A DNA stretch of 64,000 nt from Mantamonas sphyraenae (lineage: Eukaryota; CRuMs; Mantamonadidae), in NCBI GenBank assembly GCA_026936335.1, contig JAPMXV010000068.1, positions 1-64,000 of the forward strand, in the 5' to 3' direction. Positions 19,496 to 32,800 of this stretch are shown here, piece by piece (positions within the stretch are counted from its first letter, which is position 1; each line of letters begins with the position of its first letter). A program made the translations under genes and the position numbers. The notes under the pieces are model-generated. The model did not search any database. It saw only the letters and a program-made list of their open reading frames with translations, and was not told the DNA's origin.

Positions 19496-20815
19496 ATGCT
19501 TGGTGCAAAGAAACCCAAACGACACCAATTCCAGGTCGTTCAGGTGTGCACATATCTCAAAGTCCTGTACCAGGGCGCACACTACCTGGTCGACTACACC
19601 TCTCGCGAGGTCTTTCGCCTGGACAACCTCAAGGAACCATGCGGCAGACTCACAAGCGGCTCGGCGATGCTCGAAGGCCAAATCCACTTTTTCCCCAGTG
19701 GCAGCGGCCGTGTCCGCCTGGCCAGCCGCATGAGTGTCTCTTCCCGCGACAGCCACGAGTCCGACGACGACGATGACGACGACAACGACCAAGATCGAAA
19801 CTCCACTGCCTCCTCCGCAGACTCTGCCGACGAAAACGACCACGACGACAACAACGACCACGACGACGAAGCTGCCTCCTCCTCCGCCGCCTCTCCGACC
19901 CATCTCATCTCCCACTGGGCAAAGTCGCCCGGAAGCTCCTCTCTCACCTCTGCCTCCAACATCCCCGCCATGGACCAGCCCCTGGCCAGACCCGCCGCCA
20001 AGGCACCGGGTCCAAGCACCAACGTGCTCTTTGCCGGCGTCGACCTCACTGCCCTTCGCAACAAGAAGCAACAGGACGCCGCTGCAGCTGCCTCCAACTC
20101 CAACACCAACGATGCACAAGACTCGCCAGGCTACATGGCAGACGTCTCCACAACCACCATCGAACGTGCAGGCAGCGCCGCCAGCGACGCCTCGTCTCCA
20201 GGCTCTGGGTACACCTTTGGCTACGGCAAGTTCCACTCCGCCGGCGTCGCCTACACAAACAGCGAAGACGACCACGACTACGATTACGGCCGCATGATCC
20301 CCAGCAAGGCCACAAAAGGCCGCTATGCAGGCTGGAAAACCACAGCCGCTCGCCAAGGCGCAATCCAACGCACCCTCAACGCAAAGGGCCTTGGCCCACA
20401 CCTCAGCGGCGACGACTTTGCCAGCGACGAAGAGGATCCCGAGGACGATGACCACGACGACAATCCCGTCACCTTTGACCTCGCCGACCTCGACGACGAC
20501 GACAACTCTTCCCACTCCACCTCCCATTCCTCAACCGCCAGCAGCCCTCGTCTCACCTCTGATGCCGCAGACTGTGTCGAATGCTCCTTTCTCGAAGATC
20601 TCTCAGGCGCAGACATCCACGCCTGCAGCGAATGCCACCTCGGCGCCTGCGACACCCACGGCGAAGCCTGCCCAAACTGCGGCACCTTTTACTGCTCCAC
20701 CTGCGGCGACGACGAAATCCACTCCTGTACAGAACAACACTGCGACGTACGTGCATGTGCCTGCACCATGCACGAAGTCGACTTTGAGTGGCTATGCCCA
20801 GACCACACCCCGTAG
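19496..20815 (+). CDS. Acidic, largely disordered protein with Cys-rich C-terminal domain
   Basis: Unrecognised. The frame is open from ATG 19448 (455 residues); I favour the second ATG at 19496 (439 residues), which starts MLGAKKPKRH and leaves a 61-bp gap to HYOU1. About 10-75 look folded (QVVQVCTYLKVLYQGAHYLVDY, then REVFRLDNL) and could be a small beta domain. About 80-360 are low-complexity: Asp-rich runs, Ser-rich stretches and a segment like GRYAGWKTTAARQGAIQRTLNAKGLGPHL. The final 80 residues hold about 15 Cys in pairs (CVEC, CSEC, CPNC, CSTC, then CACTMH and CPDH), which should bind two or more zinc ions. The pattern is not a RING, PHD or FYVE that I can assign. No signal peptide or membrane segment. 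Confidence 0.75.
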   Translation: MLGAKKPKRHQFQVVQVCTYLKVLYQGAHYLVDYTSREVFRLDNLKEPCGRLTSGSAMLEGQIHFFPSGSGRVRLASRMSVSSRDSHESDDDDDDDNDQDRNSTASSADSADENDHDDNNDHDDEAASSSAASPTHLISHWAKSPGSSSLTSASNIPAMDQPLARPAAKAPGPSTNVLFAGVDLTALRNKKQQDAAAAASNSNTNDAQDSPGYMADVSTTTIERAGSAASDASSPGSGYTFGYGKFHSAGVAYTNSEDDHDYDYGRMIPSKATKGRYAGWKTTAARQGAIQRTLNAKGLGPHLSGDDFASDEEDPEDDDHDDNPVTFDLADLDDDDNSSHSTSHSSTASSPRLTSDAADCVECSFLEDLSGADIHACSECHLGACDTHGEACPNCGTFYCSTCGDDEIHSCTEQHCDVRACACTMHEVDFEWLCPDHTP

Positions 20816-20839
20816 TCCCGTCCAACGAAAACACACACA

Positions 20840-23800
20840 ATGCTTCCCACACGACACTTGTTCGTCTTGGCAACTATCATTGCCGCATGCATTGTGCCCG
20901 TCTGTTCGCAGACGCCGGTCATTTCTGGCACCTCGCCACCCAACGTGGCCATCACAGGAACCTCGTTCCTCGTCCGTTTCACAACACCTCTCACGATGCA
21001 AACCGTCCCCACCCTCGGCGACCGCATCATCCAGATCGAGTACAGGGATTCAGCCCAGGACTCCGACCAGCATTCCGCCTACTGCGCCACAAAGGTACGT
21101 TTCGTCCGCCCTGCCCGCTTTCACCTTGGCCCTCTCTGAAAGGCTTGCTCACACCACGCGCACGCACACCGCCACAGGGAGGAACCCTCCTCTCTGTTCA
21201 CAGTGCCCAACTCATGCAAGACATCGTCAACGCACGAAACACAATTTGCAGCGCAAGCACTGTATTTTGGCTCGGCCTCAACGACAAGGCCAACGAAGGT
21301 ACGTCGCCGAAATCTCTCCCTTCACAACTCCACGAAACCTTCCGCTAACCTCCGGGCCCTCTCGTTTCCCGCTCCCTCTCCACATCCCTCCCATCCTTCC
21401 CTTCCACACACACCCGCCCCACCCCTAACCCCGCACGCAACCATCCTCCCCTCGACGCATCCTCCTAGGCACCTTTGTCTTTGACGACGGCAGCCCCGTC
21501 ACCTACACCGCCTGGAACAACAACGAGCCCAACGACTGGAACAACGGCAACCCGGGTGAAGATTGCACAGAAGTGCGCAGGTACGCCACCATATCCATCC
21601 ATTCCCACCCCGCCCCAAGCCCATGGCCCTCTCCTTCCCCAGCCTTGGCCCCGCCAAAGTCCTCCCGCTCCTCACCTCCTCACCTCCTCGACCTTTCTTC
21701 TCCTCCGCCACGCCCCCTGCCCTTGCCCCTCCTCCCACAGTACGTCCAGCGCCGCAACTTCTTGGAACGACCAGCGATGCGACAGCACCCGCAGGTGCAC
21801 CGTCTGCCAGTTCCCTCCTGCCGTCAAGTGCCGAATCAACGGCGTTGTTTCCGCGGGCACCTTTGTTAACAACACCTTCGTCCAGTGCACCGCTCCTGCC
21901 GTCGACGACCTCGCTGTGGATTATACTCTCGCAGTCTCTGTCGACAACGGCATCAGCTACACTGCCGATGCCACCCTTAACCTGCGCGAGCCTCTTTGTT
22001 ACGACCTCGACACAGGCAAGTGCATCAACACCCGCCATTTTTTTTCGCCCCGCCAAACCCCGGCCCTAACTCGCCACCCCCCACACCCACCCACAGGTGC
22101 CGCTGTTGATTCCCAGTCCAACGCCACCTCCATTACCGTGACTGCTGGTGCTCCCCACCAACACACCATCCACACCTGTACCAAGAACGCACAATTCACA
22201 GCCGACCTTGTCACAAACATCGCCGCCGGCACGGGCCTCTCCTCCCTTCCGGCCTCCATGCCCAACCGTGCCCTTCCTGTCCGCGACCTCCTCGGCGGCG
22301 CCATCATCAACGCCCAAAACACAAACGAGCAGGTCTCCATCACCTCCCGCATCCCGGAAATTGCAGACGACTACTCCGTCTCCTTCTGGGCCAGCATCAA
22401 CGGCTTCACAAACACCCTCACCTGCATCCTCCGCCGTTCAAACGTAGAGAATGGCATCAATCCGCACTCTCCATCCCTCTTCTTTGGCGCTGGTGCCTAC
22501 TCCGCCACCCTCTACACAAGTGTCACCGGTGAGGATTTCCTGCAAGTCGTCTCGGGCTTCACCGGAAACACCTGGCACCATTGGGCTCTTGTCCGCAAGC
22601 GCTACACAGGCACCTGTCTCTACATCGACGGAACCGCCGCAGCCTGCACAACCTCCTTCAAAGACGACGAGGCAACCCTCAAAACAGGCGCTACCTACTA
22701 CCGCCTCGGCAAATGTGCAGACACTCTTGCCTCCACTCCTGCCCTCATGGAGGACGTCATCCACTTTGGCAACACCGGCCTTACCACTGCAGAGGTCCAG
22801 ACCATCTACAACTACGGCCGCCCCTCCCAGAAGCCCATCACCTTTTCCACGGCCCGCCTCGGCGAGTCCACCTCCCGCCTCACCATCACAGGAATCGCCT
22901 CAGGCACTTATGTCCTTGTCAGCGCAAAGGCGGGCGCCTCTTACAACACAACCGTCACCGTCAACCCGGCTGCCTTTGACGGCACCCAGACCTCCCACTC
23001 CCTCCCTGCCTCCGTTGTCGGTGGCACAAACCAGGTCGTCGACATCGTCTCTCGCGACGCCTACGGCAACCTCCGCTCAACCGCCGCAGACGATGCCTTC
23101 CGCCTTACCCTCACTGGCTCAAACGGGGCCTCCACCTCTTGGGACGCCGTCAACGTCGCCCCCGCAACCTACCGCATCACCTACCTTGCCTACGCAGACA
23201 CCTACACGGCACGATTCTACTACACGGCCGCAGGGTCCACCCTCTTCAACACCTCCTCCCTCACCGTCACCAGCGTCGCAAACACCTCCATTCCAAACTC
23301 CTTTGTCCTCGCCCAAGGCAGCCCTTACACAGCCGACGCAACCCCTGCCCCGAAGCTCGCCTTCAAGCCCGTCGACCCGCTCCTCAACAACCGCACCTAC
23401 GCCTCCTTCGACTGCAACCTCGCCACTCCCGCCGGCAGCGCCGTCGTCGTACGCGACCCTACCATGCCAACCACAAACCTGGTCCTCGGCTTCTGGATCA
23501 AGACCACCACCGCCTCGGGTGCCCTTCTCCATTACTCCTCGGGCGACTACGCAAACGACATCCGCCTTAACAACCCGTCCTCCCTCGTCGTCGTACGTGC
23601 AAACGCAGACCACTCTTCCGGTGCCTCCTTCAACGACGGCGCCTGGCACCACCTCCTCCTTTCCTGGACCCATGCCACGGGTGCGGGCCAGCTCATGCGC
23701 GACGGTGTACAGGTCTCCACCTTTACCCTCGCCCAGGGCAACAACATCGGCGCCACAAACGCCGTCCTCGTCATCGGCGGAGGTCTCACCGCAAACCGCG

Positions 23801-26800
23801 CTCTCGACACAGCTCCCGTCGACGCACACTTTGCCTACGTCACCTTTTCCACATCCATCCCTTCGGGCCACCTCGACAACTTTATGCGCGCCATCCCGGC
23901 CACCACCAACGAGCTCGTCCAGGGCTACACCTTTGCCGAGTGTGCTTCTGCTGGCCTCACTTTTAGCAGTCCTTTCAAGGTCCAGCCCACAGACCCGCCT
24001 GCCGACCCTTGGTCGGGTCTCATCCGCTTTTGGAATTTCAACTCCGACAGCTCCGCAGGCACCGCCGTCTCCTCCTCTCTTTGCCCCGACCGTGCCATCA
24101 CCGGCACCAGCGCAACCGCCACCATGGTAAACACTGACCAGTGGGTCGCCGGTGTCGATGGCACACAGGGTGCACAGGTCACCAGCGACACCGTCTACAT
24201 CAATCTAGCCGAGGGTGTCGGCCAGTTTCTCGGCGGTGACATCGGTATCATGGCCTGGATGAAGACAACCATGAGCACAACCGGAGGCTCCAACTGGCAA
24301 TGGCCGGGTATCTTTGCCCGTGACCAGAGCGGCGGCAGCAACGACGTCTTCCTCGCACAAGTCTCCAACGACGGCAAGAGCGCCTTTTCTCGCGGCAACA
24401 GCAACGTCAAGAGTGCCACAACCATCAACACAGGCGCCTGGATTCATGTTGCACAAAGCTACACCGTCTCCAACGGCAACGTCGTCATCTGGATCAACTT
24501 TGCACAAGATGCCACCGGCTCCGTTGGCGTACGTTCCTCTCTGCCCCCAGCCCCTTTCCAAACCCCACCCCCACCCCACCCCTCCCTCACACTCACCCAC
24601 CAACCCACTCACACATCCTCCCCCCCCCCCCCCCCCCCAGTCCGGATCATTCACCGTCGGCCCTGCCCTCGACAGAATCGGCTACAAAACAGGCGGCTCC
24701 AGCTCCCTCAACGCTGCCCTCGACGACATCATGCTCTTCAACACACCCATCTCCACCACCCAGCTCAACGCATACAACCAGTTCCGCACCACCCTCTGCC
24801 GCGCAAAGGGTGCGGAACTCCTCCTCAGCGCCTCCATCGTCAATTCCGCTCCGCCCCCGGGTCTCGTCGCCACGGATCTCGTCGACTATACCATCGCCCA
24901 TACTACCCTCCCTGTGCCCTCCCAGTCCGGTTCCTTCACACGCAACGGCAACCCAGACGTCACCGGACTTCTCAACGCAAACAACATCACCCTCACCGTG
25001 GCTGGCACCTACTCCGTCACTGCCAGCGCACGATACCCGTCCGACAACATCCCGGGTACCGTCCAGTCCGTCACTGTCACCCCGGCCGCCTTTGCCCCGA
25101 CAAAGAGTCTCTGGACCGGAGGCGACGGCAACGCGGGCGTCCAGGCAACCATCACCCTCCGCCTCTTTGATGCCTTTGACAACAACGTCACAGACGTCAC
25201 AGGCTTCGTGGTCACCCTCACCCACAAGACAACCCCTGCCCAAACAGCGCAGGCCACCCTTGTCCCACAGGCTGACCACATCCTTGTCCGCTACACCTTC
25301 ACCCTCGCCGGTGACTACGAGGTCACTGCCACTGGCCATGCCGGTGTCCAGCGCACCGTCACCATCCAGGCAAACACAACCCCAGACGTCGCAAAGTCCA
25401 CCCTCACCTCCCTCCCCGGCGCGCCCGTCCCGGCAAACACGCAGGTCGCCTTTACCATCCAGGAGCGCGACACCTACAACAATCCGCGCACCACCACAAC
25501 ACTCACCTGGACTGCCGCTTGGACTCACCCGACCCTGCCAAACGTCGTGGCCGCCGTCAATCCCACCACAAACGGCCAGTACACTGTCACCGCAACCACA
25601 ACCGTCGCCGCAACCTACACCCTCTCCCTCGTTGCCAGCGCCACCTCTCCCACAGCTGCCGCAGGTGTCTCTCTCACCGTCCTTCCCCTCGCCGCCCAAG
25701 CCGCCCAAAGCGTTGCCCACCCGTGGCAGGTCTCTTCCCCGCGCATCGTCGACACCTCTGTCGTCATGTTCCTCCAACTCAAGGACCAGTACAGCAACAA
25801 CCGCACAGACTACTCTGACGCTGCACAGGTCTCCGGTACTGCCACCGCACACCCAGGCCTCAACGTCGCCGCATCCGTCGCAAACGCTCCCGGATACCCA
25901 GGCGCCTATCTCCTCACCTACAAGCCCACCATCGTCGGCCAATACTCCCTCAACACCTTGTTCTCCTCCTCCCCGACCCAGGGCTCTGCCGAACAGGTCT
26001 CCTATCTCCCTGAGCCTATCCAGCCCAGCAACTGCCAGATCCTCGGCACCCAGATTGCAGGTGAAACCGCTGGCGTCCAGTCCCAGCTCGTTCTCCAGCT
26101 TCGCGACCGCTTTGGCAACAACCGAACCTCAGTCGGCGAGCTCCCGGTCTCCGTCACTCTTGTAGGAGGTGCCACAAACGTACCCGTCGCCCTCAACCCA
26201 GTCGCCGCACAGGGTCGCTATCTCGTCACCTACACCGCCAACATCGCAAAGACCTACACCCTCACCGCGACCGTCGACGGCACAAATGTCATCGGCTCCA
26301 CCGCCACCACCGTCATTGTGCCCGCCGCACCCAGCACCCGCTCAAACCTCTTTGGCGCCTACGACCAGTACGGCATCGCAGGCCTCACCACTCCCTACAC
26401 CATCCAGACGCGTGACGCCTTTGACAACGCCGTCACCACAGGCGCCGGTGCACTCACCTACGACGTCTCGGTGCGCACACCCGCCGGCGATCTCCACTCC
26501 TCCTCCGTCGTCTCTACTCCCACACACATCGGCAACGGACGCTACTCCTTCACCGTAAACGTCACTCAGGCACGCGTCGCCCTCAAGGTCTGGATGCGCT
26601 TCGGGGGCGCACACATTCAGGCCTCCCCGTTTGACTTTTACGCACACGCAGACCTCCCCTCCTACGACCACTCTGCCATCTACGGCTCCGTTTTCGACGC
26701 ACAGGCTGGTCAGACCTCCTCCATTGTCCTCCAGCCGCGTGACAAGTTCAACAACACCATCAACACCTGCGCCGGCAACTTTGGGCCCGACAGCAACTAC

Positions 26801-29800
26801 GTCACAGATGGTGGCTACTGGCCCGAAAACGACTGGACCTGGATGGGTTGGTGGTACATCCCCTCAAACTATCCCAGCTCCCTCAACGACATGGTCTTTG
26901 TCAGTGTTAGCAAAGGCGCAGGCAACCAGATCATCAACGTACGCAACCCGACAAACCTCAGGCAGCGCCAGCAGTTTGGATCAGGCGCCAAAGACACCAC
27001 TACAGGCATCAACCCGCCCAAGGACCAGTGGTTCCACATGAGCCAGGTCCGCGTGGCCTCCACGGGTCTGTCCACCTTGCGTGTCGACGATCAGTCAGGC
27101 ACCCTGAACGGAATCACTGGCGCTTGGCCAAACAGCGCTTCCGTAGGCATCACTTGGGGTCAGGAGCAGGACGCCTACCTCGGCAGCTACTCTTCCAACC
27201 AGCGCGCGTTTTGGTATCTCGACCAGTTTGTTGGTTTTGACGTCGCTCTCTCCGCCGCTCAGGTCCAGGAACTCCGCTACCAGCGTATCTACACAGACGT
27301 ATCCAACATTTTCATTCTCCTCACCCTCGACGAGTGTGTCGGCAACATGATCATGGACTACTCTGGCCGCGGCAACCATGCCCGCAGGGACCCGGGCAAG
27401 AACGACATTGCCTGGATGCCCGCCACCTCTGCCCCCATGACCGCCCCCGTGCGGCCCATCTCTCAGCCAGGCGTTGCTGACGTGACCCCCACCCTGTTGG
27501 CACACACCCCCCGCACCTACGCCTCCCCCAGCGTCAATGTCACCCAGGCCGGCGTATTCTCTCTCGCCCTCAACTCTGTCACCACAAATTCCCCGTGGGC
27601 TTCCACTCCCCGCAACGTCCTCGTACGTTCTGCGCCCCCCTACACCCGAAACACCCTTGCCTATGGCCCAGCCCTCTCTGCACCCTGCACCGCAGGCGAG
27701 CCTTGCTCCTTCACGCTTAAAATGCGCGACGCCTTTGGAAACAACCGCAGCGACACCTCCCTCGGCCTTTCGTTCTCCGTCCGCTTCGCAGCCTCCCCGG
27801 CTCTCGTCCAGGCAAACCCGGCCAATGATGGAACCTACTCCGCCTCTCTCGCCTACAACATTTCCAGCGCACCGGTCTCCCTCGCTGTCGATGTCGCCGG
27901 CGTCCACATTGCGGGCTCTCCATTCACTGTCACGGTCCTCGCTGCGCCCATTTCCGTGCCCAACTGTGTCGCCTCCGCCTTTACCGATTCGGTCAACGGC
28001 GCCTCCGTCGACATTGCCATCCGCGACCGCTTCGACAACGTGCAGAGCACCCAGTCCACAGCATTCACCGTCACTGCAACTGGCCCAGGCGGCGTCGTCG
28101 CATCCGCCACGTCCCAGAGCGTCTCTGCAGCACTGCATCGAGCGACCTACAACGCAACCGTCGCCGGCGCCTATTCTGTTCGTGTCCACATTGGCGCACA
28201 GGACACCGTAAACAGCCCCACAGCGGTGACTCTTCGCGCCATCGCCACCCACCCTCCCCAGTGTCGTCTCTTTGACTACTCCTCTGCCCCTCAGTCCCAG
28301 ATCGTCGACCAAAACTATTTCGTACGCCTTCAGGCACGCGACTCCTTTGGCAACAACCGCACCTTGACGACAGACTCCTTTACCGCAACCGCAGTCACCA
28401 CGACCCTCGCCGGCACCTCCCATTCCGTACCGGCCCCGGTCCAGGCCTCCACCCCCAGCACCCTCGGCCAGTACCTTGTCCGAGTCAAGACGACCATTGC
28501 TGGCTCCTACACACTCACCGTGTCTGCCAACGGCCTCGACGTACCCCCTCGCACTTTCTCCATGCTGCCTACCACTCCCGCCGCCGCAAACAGCGTTGTC
28601 TACGGCCCTGGCATCGCAAACGCCATCGCCGGTTCCTCCAACCACGTCTTTGTCCAACTCCGCGATCAGTTCAACAACAACCAGACCACAGGCGGCCAAA
28701 CCATCGCCTACTTCCTCGGCTCAGCTTTCAACGCCACCGTCGCCGCCGCAGACTCCCCTTCCGCCGGCATCTACAGGCTGCCGTACCTCCTCACCCTTGC
28801 CCAAACCTACACGCTCAGTGCAACTCTCCAGGGCGACCTTATCTCCTCCGCCACCTACTCCGTCACCGTTGCCCCGGCGCCGATCGCTGCAAACGGCACC
28901 ACCGTCTCCTCCACCGTCCTCGCCTCCTCCCTCGTCGGCACCTTCTCCACCATCCAGTTTACCGTCGTCGCGCGTGACGCCTTTGGCAACCTGCGACCGG
29001 CCGCCACGGACACCATCGCCCTGTCCACGTCCACCCCGGGCCTCGTCACCATCGAGTCGCCTACGCTCGTCTACTCCGTTGGCCAGACTGCCTATGTCGG
29101 TTCCTTCACCACAAAAGGCACCGTGGGAGCCGCAGACATCCAGCTTCGCGTCCCATCCGACGGATCGCGACACGTCCAGGGCAGCCCCTTTTCTCTGGCC
29201 ATCTTGCCCACCGCAAACGTCACCTCATTCAACCCTGAGTTTGGCCCCGTCACCGGGGGCACGCGAGTCACCGTCCAAGGCAACAACTTTGTCGACTATG
29301 CCGCCCTGCTGCGGGTCACCCTCGGCACTGTCCCTTGCGCCTCCACCCAGTTTGTGTCCACCTCCACCCTTGTGTGCACCACCGCCGCCGCACTCAATCT
29401 CAACAACGTCACCCTGACCGTCACAAACAATGGCGGTGTCAACACCAGCGCCCCCAGCGCGAGCGAGTTCCAGTTCCTGCCCAAGGAGACCGTCACCTCG
29501 TTCTCCCCAAACAACGCTCCCATCTACGGACGCGTCCAGGTCACCGTCATCGGCACAAACTTTGCCGCGAGGCCGCAGCTCGCCTGCAAGTTTGGCACCA
29601 CCATCAACACCGTCGCCCCCATCTTTCTCACCTCCACCTCCATCATCTGCGATGCCCCCGCCGTCGACGTCGGCAAGGTCTCGCTTGCTGTCGCAAACAA
29701 CGGCGAAACCTTTGCCGCAGACCCCGTCAACCTTTTCACCTACATCGAGCCCTTCTCTCCGCTCTGTAGGACTCCCAGTGAACTCAGCGTCGGTGTGCCA

Positions 29801-32800
29801 GAGCGTGAACGTCTCGGCATCAAGTACTACCCCAACCTCGCCGTCGGCGCCTCCACAAACGGTTCCGACACGGGACGCGCAAACGGCGTCACACCAGACT
29901 ATGTCGTCGACGGCGATCGCTGCTGCAAAAAGACCCCGGCTACAGAAGGCTTCAAGTGTGGCGTCGCCTTTCCCCAGATGCTCTACAACGACACCCAGCT
30001 CGTGCAGTTTCAGATCCACCTGCAAAAGCCGGCGTTCATCAACCAGTTTGTCACCTCATGGTACCAGCCCTGCCGCAATCAGCCCCCGTTCTACTACATC
30101 GATTACAAGAGCCTGCAGACCGGCAACTGGGTCCAGGTCCTCCAGCGCGTCACAAAGTCCGATGCCACCGCCCTCGGTTCCCAACAGAGTTGTTTCTTTG
30201 TCCCGTCCGATCAGAATGACGCTTCCCTCTGCCTCGACTTTCTCTCCACCGAGCTCCGCGCAAAGGACTTTCGCATCCGCTTCAACAACACCCAAATTTG
30301 GATGGGTGTCCTCGACGTCACCACCGATGGCGGCTGGATTTACGAATTCCAGGCCCATGGCGTTTACACCGACGTCGCCGAGACCATCCAGGTGCAGCAG
30401 AACGCCATCAATGGCTCCACCGTGTTTAGCTCCCACAACACTGCCCTCGGCTCTCTCACCATGGCCACCCTCAATCACCAGAACGAGCTCCTCCTCACAA
30501 ACGACTCGAGCAGCACGAATTTCACCATGACCCTCTACAAGGACGGCGTCGACGTAACCTCCACCTACCTTGTGGGCACACGCTCGCGCAACCTTGTCGA
30601 CGGCCGCGCAACCTTTGCCGACCTTGCCCTTGTGCGTCCAAAGATTGGTGTCTACACCTTTGTGCTCAACAGCGTCGCCGACCACCTCGTTCCCACCGTT
30701 TCCTTCAACTTTACCGTGTCCCAGGGTCCCGCCTCGTACTTGCGCGTCGTTTCGGCCACCTCCATGACCGCCCAGTCCCTGCGCAACGTCTCCCTCATCC
30801 CGTGGTCCCTTCAGGCCTATGATGTCGCCGACAACTTTGTCGCCTCCACAGATTCGTCCCGCACTGTGTACGCCCAGTTGGCCTCCTCAAACGCAACCAG
30901 CATCCTTACTGGCACCGTTGCCGCCACCATGGTCAACGGCGCAGTCACCTTTGGTTCGCTCGCCCTCACCAGGCCTCTCGTCGGCTCGCACATCATCCGC
31001 TTCCTCGCCGCCGGTCTTACAAACACCTCGGTCACGGTTTACATCACCAGCGGCCCGCCCGATGAACTCACCGTCGAGACGGCACAGGTGTCCTATGCCT
31101 CTGCCACCCTGGTGCCGCTGCAGGATTTCGTGCTTACTGTGCGCGACGCCGGCCGCCTGCAGACCCCGCTTGCAGACGCCGCCTTCCAGACTGTGCTCAC
31201 CTTTGCAAACCAGAGCACACACACGCTCACGGGCTCCTATGTGGCCACAGCCACCGCCGGTCGCGTCGTCTTCTCTGGTCTCAGGCTGCACAGTCCTCCC
31301 GTGGGCCAGCTGCTGTTCACATTTGGCTCCAGCGACGTGCTCGTCAACGTGTCCCAGACCATCACTGTGGTCACCGGCGCCCCGCTGACGCTGCTGCTCG
31401 CAAACAACCCGCGCACCAGCTATCGAAGCGCCGTCACCACGCACCTCGACACGTTTGTCGTCCTTGCGTACGACGCTGGCAATACATTTGTCGGGGCCAC
31501 GGACGCTGCCTCACGCCAGGTGACTCTCACCATGGTCAACGCCACGGACAACTCGGTGTTTGTCAACCACAACACCGCCTTTCAGATGACATCGGGCAAC
31601 GCAACCATCGCCACCTTGCAGTTTGCTAGCCCCAAGGTCGGCACCTACGTCCTCAAGATTGACAGTGCTGGCCTCACGGGGTTCCAGCGCCAGATCACAA
31701 TCACCATTGGCGAAGCTCACCGTTTGGTGCGCACCACTGCCGCTTTGCTCCAGGCAAACACCACGGCCACCACGCAGCTGCCCGCCGTGTCCCTCATTGT
31801 GCACGATGCAGGAGGCTCTTTTGTCGGCGATCTTGACACGCTCAACCGCACCATCACTGTTTCCTGCAACGTCTCCTCTGTCCTGGCTTCCTCTGGCGCA
31901 ACTGCTTACATGGTCAACGGCACCGTGACCCTAGATGCCATTGCTCTCCTCAGCCCGCCGCAGGCTGGCTACAAGCTCACCTTTGCCTCTGCAGGCCTCC
32001 TTTCCACGTTTGTCGACGTCGCCGTTCGTTCGGGACCTCCCGTCTACCTCCAGGCATCTGTCGATGCGGCCACTTACCGTTCCGAGGCCTCTGTTTCTGT
32101 CAACACCGTCACGGTGCGCGCTCTCGACGCCGCCCAGGTCCAGGTCGATCCTCACTACACCGCAGGTCTCGTCGTCACCGCAACGTCTCTCAATGGCTCT
32201 GCCAGTCTGTTTGACGGCACAAAGGCCATTGCTTTCCCGCAATCTGCCAGTGCCCTGCAGTTTAGCAACCTGACCTTCCTTGCGCCGCCTGCACAGGTGT
32301 TCAAGATCGAATTCTCCACCGCCCAGCTCACAAGCACATACATTGACGTCGACATCCTTGTGGGCGACCCCTACAAGCTTCAGGTGTCGCCGTGGGGGCG
32401 CACGTCGTATCCAACCAACCTCGATGTCGCCCTGGACGACTTTTACGTCGTGGCCCTCGATATTGGCGGCACCCTCACCTCCACACTCGACGGTGCTGAC
32501 ATCGCCGTCGCCGGCACAGGTCTCACCCTTGCAGGCACGTTGACCTTTTCCATGGCTGCCAGTCGTGTCAACGCCACCGGGATGCGCGTGGTTCGCCCGG
32601 CCAACAACTCGTACACGCTGGTCTTCTCCACACCCAACATCGTGTCGGCCTCCATCGGTATCACCATCACCGAAGGTCCGGCTGTGGGTTTGCGCTTCAT
32701 TGGTGCAAACGCGGGCAGCTACCGTGCAGAGGCTTTGGTCCACCTGGCCACACAGGAACTGATTACCATCGACGCCGTCGGCAACCATGTGCCTCTGGCT

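Noticed and set aside
17032-19518. 828-residue minus-strand open frame opposite HYOU1
   Set aside because: HYOU1 on the plus strand is unmistakable. The antisense frame is Leu/Gly/Val-rich, spans the HYOU1 intron and matches nothing.
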